DNA of 64,000 bases from assembly GCA_050331695.1 (NCBI GenBank), contig JBHJGP010000005.1, positions 19,816 through 83,815 on the forward strand, in the 5' to 3' direction. Positions 60,703-64,000 of the stretch are shown one piece after another (the first letter of the stretch is position 1; every line of letters starts with the position of its first letter). A model generated the notes under the pieces. The model was not told where the DNA came from, did not search any database, and was given only the letters and a program-made list of their open reading frames with translations. The stretch comes from JBHJGP01 sp050331695. Lineage in GTDB: Bacteria > Pseudomonadota > Alphaproteobacteria > Geminicoccales > Geminicoccaceae. Made by a program: the position numbers and the translations under genes.

Positions 60703-61722
60703 ATGAGTTTTGTTGTCAGAACGGCCGGCATGGCCGCGGCCGCGGCGGTCTTGGCGTCGGGCGCCTGGGCCCAGGAACACACGCTTCGGATCCAAACCCA
60801 TTACGCACCCGAGACGCCGTCCGGCCAGCTCGCGGCCCAATTCGTGGACGATGTTCAGACCATGTCCGGCGGCCGCATCGCCATCGAGATGTTTTACTCG
60901 TCGTCGGTGGTGAAATCGGTTGAAACCTTCGATGCCGCGGCGACCGGCATTCTTGACGCCGACATGACCGGCGGCGCCTATCAAACCGGCAAGAACCCGG
61001 CGTTCCAGTTCGGCGGCGAGATCATGGGCGGCTACGACACGCCCTGGCAGCAATATGCCTGGCTTTACTATGGCGGCGGCTACGAGGCGGCCAACGAGCT
61101 CTACAACCAGTACGACATGCAGTTGATCGGCTGGTGGGTTTACGGCCAGGAATCCATGTCCTCATCGGCGCCACTCGCCGGGCCCGATGATCTCAAGGAC
61201 TGGAAATTCCGCTCGCCGCCGGGCCTCGAGACCGAGATTTTCGCTGAACTCGGCGCCAAGCCGGTGGTCATGGACTTCACAGAGATCTTCACTGCGCTGG
61301 AGACCGGTATCATTGACGGGGCCGACGCGCCGGGTCTCGCCAACAATGTCGGGCTCTGGCTCTACGATCTGGTGAGCCACGCGACATATCCAGGCTTCCA
61401 CTCGATGCCGGCCGATCACCTGGCGATCCGTAAAGACGTCTGGGACAGCCTGCCCGATGATCTCAAGCGGATCATCGAGGTCGCCATGCAGAAGCTCTCC
61501 TTCCAGACGGCGCTGACCTTCGAGGTGAAGAACAACCAGGCGGCGAAGGAACTCACCGAAAAGGGCATAACGCTCCACGACTGGTCGGAGGAGGATCGGG
61601 CCACCTTCCGTCAGGCGGCGCAGACCGCTTGGCAGGGCTGGGCCGACAAGACCCCCGAGGCCCGGGCTCTGGTCGACAGCCACATCTCCTTCATGACCGA
61701 TCTCGGCCTGATCGCCGAATAA
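60703..61722 (+). CDS. dctP: TRAP transporter substrate-binding protein (DctP family)
   Basis: A 339-residue periplasmic binding protein with a Sec signal peptide (to AWA-QEH). THYAPETPSGQLAAQFVDDVQTMSGGRI, WVYGQESMSSSAPLAGPDDLKDWKFRSPPGLE and ALETGIIDGAD are DctP-family blocks. The KFRSPPG region with its conserved Arg contacts the carboxylate of organic-acid ligands in this family. I chose ATG 60703 (GGGAG 7-11 bases upstream), as the signal peptide begins there; the open frame extends further back. The dctQ and dctM genes follow. Confidence 0.9.
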   Translation: MSFVVRTAGMAAAAAVLASGAWAQEHTLRIQTHYAPETPSGQLAAQFVDDVQTMSGGRIAIEMFYSSSVVKSVETFDAAATGILDADMTGGAYQTGKNPAFQFGGEIMGGYDTPWQQYAWLYYGGGYEAANELYNQYDMQLIGWWVYGQESMSSSAPLAGPDDLKDWKFRSPPGLETEIFAELGAKPVVMDFTEIFTALETGIIDGADAPGLANNVGLWLYDLVSHATYPGFHSMPADHLAIRKDVWDSLPDDLKRIIEVAMQKLSFQTALTFEVKNNQAAKELTEKGITLHDWSEEDRATFRQAAQTAWQGWADKTPEARALVDSHISFMTDLGLIAE

Positions 61723-61737
61723 TCGCCTCGCATATCG

Positions 61738-61765
61738 AAGGCGGGTTCGGCATCGGGCCCGCCTT
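61738..61765 (+). promoter_or_regulatory. Stem-loop between dctP and dctQ
   Basis: AAGGCGGG (61738-61745) pairs perfectly with CCCGCCTT (61758-61765) across a 12-base loop, with no T-run. Hairpins between binding-protein and membrane-subunit genes usually stabilise the upstream mRNA or reduce readthrough, so that DctP is made in excess. Confidence 0.55.
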
Positions 61766-61800
61766 AGTACCCGTATGCGTCGCGGAAAGGGGAGGACGCC

Positions 61801-62325
61801 GTGGTCGAACATGAGGTGACCAGTTGGCTCGATCGCGTCGTGATCCTGATCAGCCGCGTGGCGATGCTGCTAGTGGCGGTCATCGTTCTGATCATCTTCT
61901 ACGAGGTGATTATGCGCTACCTCTTCGCGCGCCCCACCTTGTGGGTCAACGAGATGTCCTTGTGGCTCGGCGGCATGATCTATCTGCTTTCGGGCCTCTA
62001 CGTCATGCAGCAGCGCGGCCACATCCGGATCTTCATCCTCTACGATCTCGCACCGCGCTGGCTGCAGCGGATCTTGGATCTGATCTCGACTTTGTTCATC
62101 TGCCTGTTCGCCTTCGCGGTCGTCTATGGCGGCTTCCGGGAGGCCAGGGACAAGCTGTTGCGCTGGGAAACGTTCGGCACAGCATGGGATCCGCCGATCC
62201 CGGCGACGATCAAGCCCCTGATCCTGGTGACCGTTGTGCTCATCGCCATCCAAGCCGTGGCCAATCTGATCGCCGACTGGCACATCAAGGAAAAAGAGAC
62301 GCACACGCCCGCGGACGACATCTGA
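61801..62325 (+). CDS. dctQ: TRAP transporter small permease subunit (DctQ)
   Basis: A 174-residue four-span DctQ-type subunit. IFYEVIMRYLFARPTLWVNEMSLWLGGMIYLLSGLYVMQQRGHIRI is typical. GTG start with GGGAGGACGCC directly upstream; an ATG four codons later is not preceded by a site. It pairs with DctM in the inner membrane. Confidence 0.92.
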   Translation: MVEHEVTSWLDRVVILISRVAMLLVAVIVLIIFYEVIMRYLFARPTLWVNEMSLWLGGMIYLLSGLYVMQQRGHIRIFILYDLAPRWLQRILDLISTLFICLFAFAVVYGGFREARDKLLRWETFGTAWDPPIPATIKPLILVTVVLIAIQAVANLIADWHIKEKETHTPADDI

Positions 62326-62352
62326 CATTACAAAAGGGCGGAAAACGCCGGC

Positions 62353-63720
62353 ATGGTCGATATCGGAACACTCTCGCTCATCCTCCTGCTCGCCATGTTG
62401 GTGCTGCTGGCGATCGGCATGCCACTCGGCTTCGCCTCCGGCTTTCTGGCCTTTTTGGTGCTTCTCCTGAAGTTCGGGCCCGATCTTCTATTTTCCAATT
62501 TCGGCACCGGACCGCTCAACATTCTGGCCCAACGAATGTACGGGCTGACCACGGATTATGTGATCATATCCGTGCCTTTGTTCATCTTCATGGCGAGCCT
62601 CTTGGAGCGTTCCGGCATCGCCAAGGACATGTATTCGGCGCTCAATATCTGGCTGTCCCGGACCCGGGGCGGGATCGCGATCGTCACCGCGATCATGGCG
62701 ATCATCATGGCCGCGATGTCGGGGATCATCGGCGGCGAGGTGGTGCTATTGGGCCTGATCGCGTTGCCGCAGATGATGCGCCTCGGCTACAATCAGAACC
62801 TGGCGATCGGCACCATCTGCGCGAGCGGCAGTCTCGGCACCATGATCCCGCCGTCGATCGTGCTGATCATCTACGGCCTAGTCACCGAGACCTCGATCCA
62901 CGCTCTGTTCAAGGCCGCCTTCCTGCCGGGCTTCATGCTCGGCTCGTTCATCATCATCTACAACATCATCCGCACGCGCCTGCAGCCGGAGCTAGCACCT
63001 CTGCCTGAGGGCGCCCAGGATGTCTCGTTTCGTGACAAACTGGCAGCCCTGCCGCAACTGATCCCGCCGATCCTGGTGGTGATCGTTGTCTTGGGCTCGA
63101 TCTATGGCGGCATCACTGGGATCACCGAGGCCGCCGGCATGGGTGTTGTCGCGGTCCTTCTTCTGACCTTGTTTCGCGGCGAGCTGTCCTTCGATCTCCT
63201 CAAGGAAGGTCTGATGCGGACCTTCAAATCGACCGGCACGATCCTCTGGGTCACGTTCGGTGCGACGGCGCTGGCGGGGGCCTATTCGATCGCCGGCGGG
63301 CCTACCTATGTTGCCAATCTGATCGTCGGCGCCGAGCTTCCGCCCATGGGCATCATTCTCGTGATGATGGTGATCTTTTTATTCCTCGGCGCGGTTATGG
63401 ACTGGGTCGGCATCGTGCTCCTGGTCATGCCGGTCTTTCTGCCGATCATCGTCCGGCTGCCGGTGGAGGAGATCGGCCTGATCGGCGGTATTGCGCCCGG
63501 CTTCGTCGCCGTCTGGTTCGGCGTGGTCTTCTGCATGAACATGCAGGTGAGTTTCCTGAGCCCGCCCTTCGGCCCGGCGGCCTTCTACCTGAAGTCCGTG
63601 GCGCCTCCGGAAATCTCGCTGACCGACATCTTCAAGGGCTTTCTGCCGTTCATTGCGATCCAGCTTCTGGCGCTTGCGATCCTGCTAGCGTTCCCGGCTC
63701 TGACGACGGTGTTTCTTTAA
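62353..63720 (+). CDS. dctM: TRAP transporter large permease subunit (DctM)
   Basis: A 455-residue, roughly 12-span DctM. IGMPLGFASGFLAFLVL, MSGIIGGEVVLLGLIALPQMMRLGYNQNLAIGTICASGSLGTMIPPSI and VFCMNMQVSFLSPPFGPAAFYLKSVAP are family signatures. It couples sodium flux to solute uptake. ATG start at 62353, 28 bases after dctQ, with AAAAGGGCGGAAAA upstream. The end overlaps the convergent cyclase gene. Confidence 0.95.
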   Translation: MVDIGTLSLILLLAMLVLLAIGMPLGFASGFLAFLVLLLKFGPDLLFSNFGTGPLNILAQRMYGLTTDYVIISVPLFIFMASLLERSGIAKDMYSALNIWLSRTRGGIAIVTAIMAIIMAAMSGIIGGEVVLLGLIALPQMMRLGYNQNLAIGTICASGSLGTMIPPSIVLIIYGLVTETSIHALFKAAFLPGFMLGSFIIIYNIIRTRLQPELAPLPEGAQDVSFRDKLAALPQLIPPILVVIVVLGSIYGGITGITEAAGMGVVAVLLLTLFRGELSFDLLKEGLMRTFKSTGTILWVTFGATALAGAYSIAGGPTYVANLIVGAELPPMGIILVMMVIFLFLGAVMDWVGIVLLVMPVFLPIIVRLPVEEIGLIGGIAPGFVAVWFGVVFCMNMQVSFLSPPFGPAAFYLKSVAPPEISLTDIFKGFLPFIAIQLLALAILLAFPALTTVFL

Positions 63721-64000
63721 AGGCTCGGGCGTTCGCGGCTGCGCCCAGGATGAAAACCTCAGTCTCTTGATGGCGACCGCGTAGCGCCGTCTTGCCGACC
63801 GCCGAGACATGAAACCCAGGCTCCAGGCGGCGAACCGTGTCACCGCTGATCAAGGTCAAGACCTCGAGATTGGGGTCGCCAGTCTCTCTGGCCAGGACTT
63901 CCAGTCGTTGCGCCGTATTCACCGTATCGCCGATCACCGTGTAGTTTACCCGCCCCGGGGATCCGATATTGCCGACCTTGGCCGGTCCAGAATGGATGCC
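63650..64000 (-). CDS. Class III adenylate/guanylate cyclase, C-terminal part
   Basis: The frame enters from the right edge. GIHSGPAKVGNIGSPGRVNYTVIGDTVNTAQRLE is a class III cyclase block. The transition-state Asn and Arg (NTAQR) are present. The last 40 residues are non-conserved, and the frame ends inside the 3' end of dctM (about 70 bases convergent overlap), which is unusual. The N-terminal sensor part is outside the window, so the signal is unknown. Confidence 0.85.
   Translation of the reverse strand, partial: GIHSGPAKVGNIGSPGRVNYTVIGDTVNTAQRLEVLARETGDPNLEVLTLISGDTVRRLEPGFHVSAVGKTALRGRHQETEVFILGAAANARAFKETPSSEPGTLAGSQAPEAGSQ

Noticed and set aside
1..64000. CRISPR arrays, tRNA/rRNA genes, insertion sequences
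   Set aside because: No regularly spaced repeats, tRNA-like cloverleafs, transposase genes or terminal repeats were noticed on reading. A repeat or tRNA search was not run.

Overview
The window is a high-GC chromosomal segment of a phototrophic alphaproteobacterium. It carries an almost complete photosynthesis gene cluster, from idi at about 13.5 kb to tspO at about 57 kb, flanked by housekeeping and transport genes. The gene set is bchl a, a spirilloxanthin-type carotenoid pathway (crtI, B, C, D, E, F), a type-2 reaction centre with a tetraheme cytochrome subunit, LH1 only, a PpsR/PpaA regulator pair and 5-aminolevulinate synthase. This is typical of purple non-sulfur or aerobic anoxygenic phototrophic Alphaproteobacteria. 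I cannot fix the order from sequence alone. No puc (LH2), pufX, crtA or bchE is present in the window. The only cyclase seen is the oxygen-dependent AcsF.

Layout. 1-4.5 kb: addB (C-terminal end), addA and trxA, closed by a hairpin terminator. 4.5-13.5 kb: a glutamine-synthetase-family gene convergent with a class III aminotransferase (polyamine or amine use suggested), zapE, a FecR-domain lipoprotein, a GMC oxidoreductase, a DUF900-type hydrolase and a small membrane protein. 13.5-20.9 kb: idi divergent from bchI-bchD-bchO-crtI-crtB and a 57-residue membrane protein. 20.9-23.3 kb: crtD-crtC on the minus strand. 23.4-34.7 kb: the crtEF-bchCXYZ-pufQBALMC superoperon, ending in a small secreted protein. 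34.8-50.2 kb: a tightly packed minus-strand superoperon bchF-N-B-H-L-M-lhaA-puhA-B-C-orf-acsF-puhE-hemA. The two superoperons converge on one strong hairpin terminator at about 34.76 kb. 50.4-57 kb: ppaA/aerR, ppsR, bchG, a second PucC-family carrier, bchP and tspO. 57-64 kb: a histidine kinase, a sugar-type solute-binding protein, a DctPQM TRAP transporter and the end of an adenylate cyclase.

How the genes work together. HemA makes ALA. BchIDH, BchM, AcsF, DPOR (BchLNB), BchF, COR (BchXYZ), BchC, BchG and BchP build bacteriochlorophyll. The crt genes and idi make the carotenoid. Puf and Puh proteins, LhaA and its paralogue build the core complex. PpsR with its B12-binding partner PpaA is the likely redox and light switch. 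I found pairs of TGT-N12-ACA-like operators upstream of bchI, between crtD and crtE, and upstream of bchC and ppsR, with exactly 8 bp between the two sites. A similar pair with 7 bp lies before bchG.

Main oddities. bchN has a single in-frame ochre codon where the family has a conserved tyrosine. crtC has no ATG, GTG or TTG at its conserved N-terminus. The trxA terminator lies inside the open frame of the next gene. No gene-free stretch exceeds about 300 bases. I saw no tRNA, rRNA, CRISPR array or insertion sequence.
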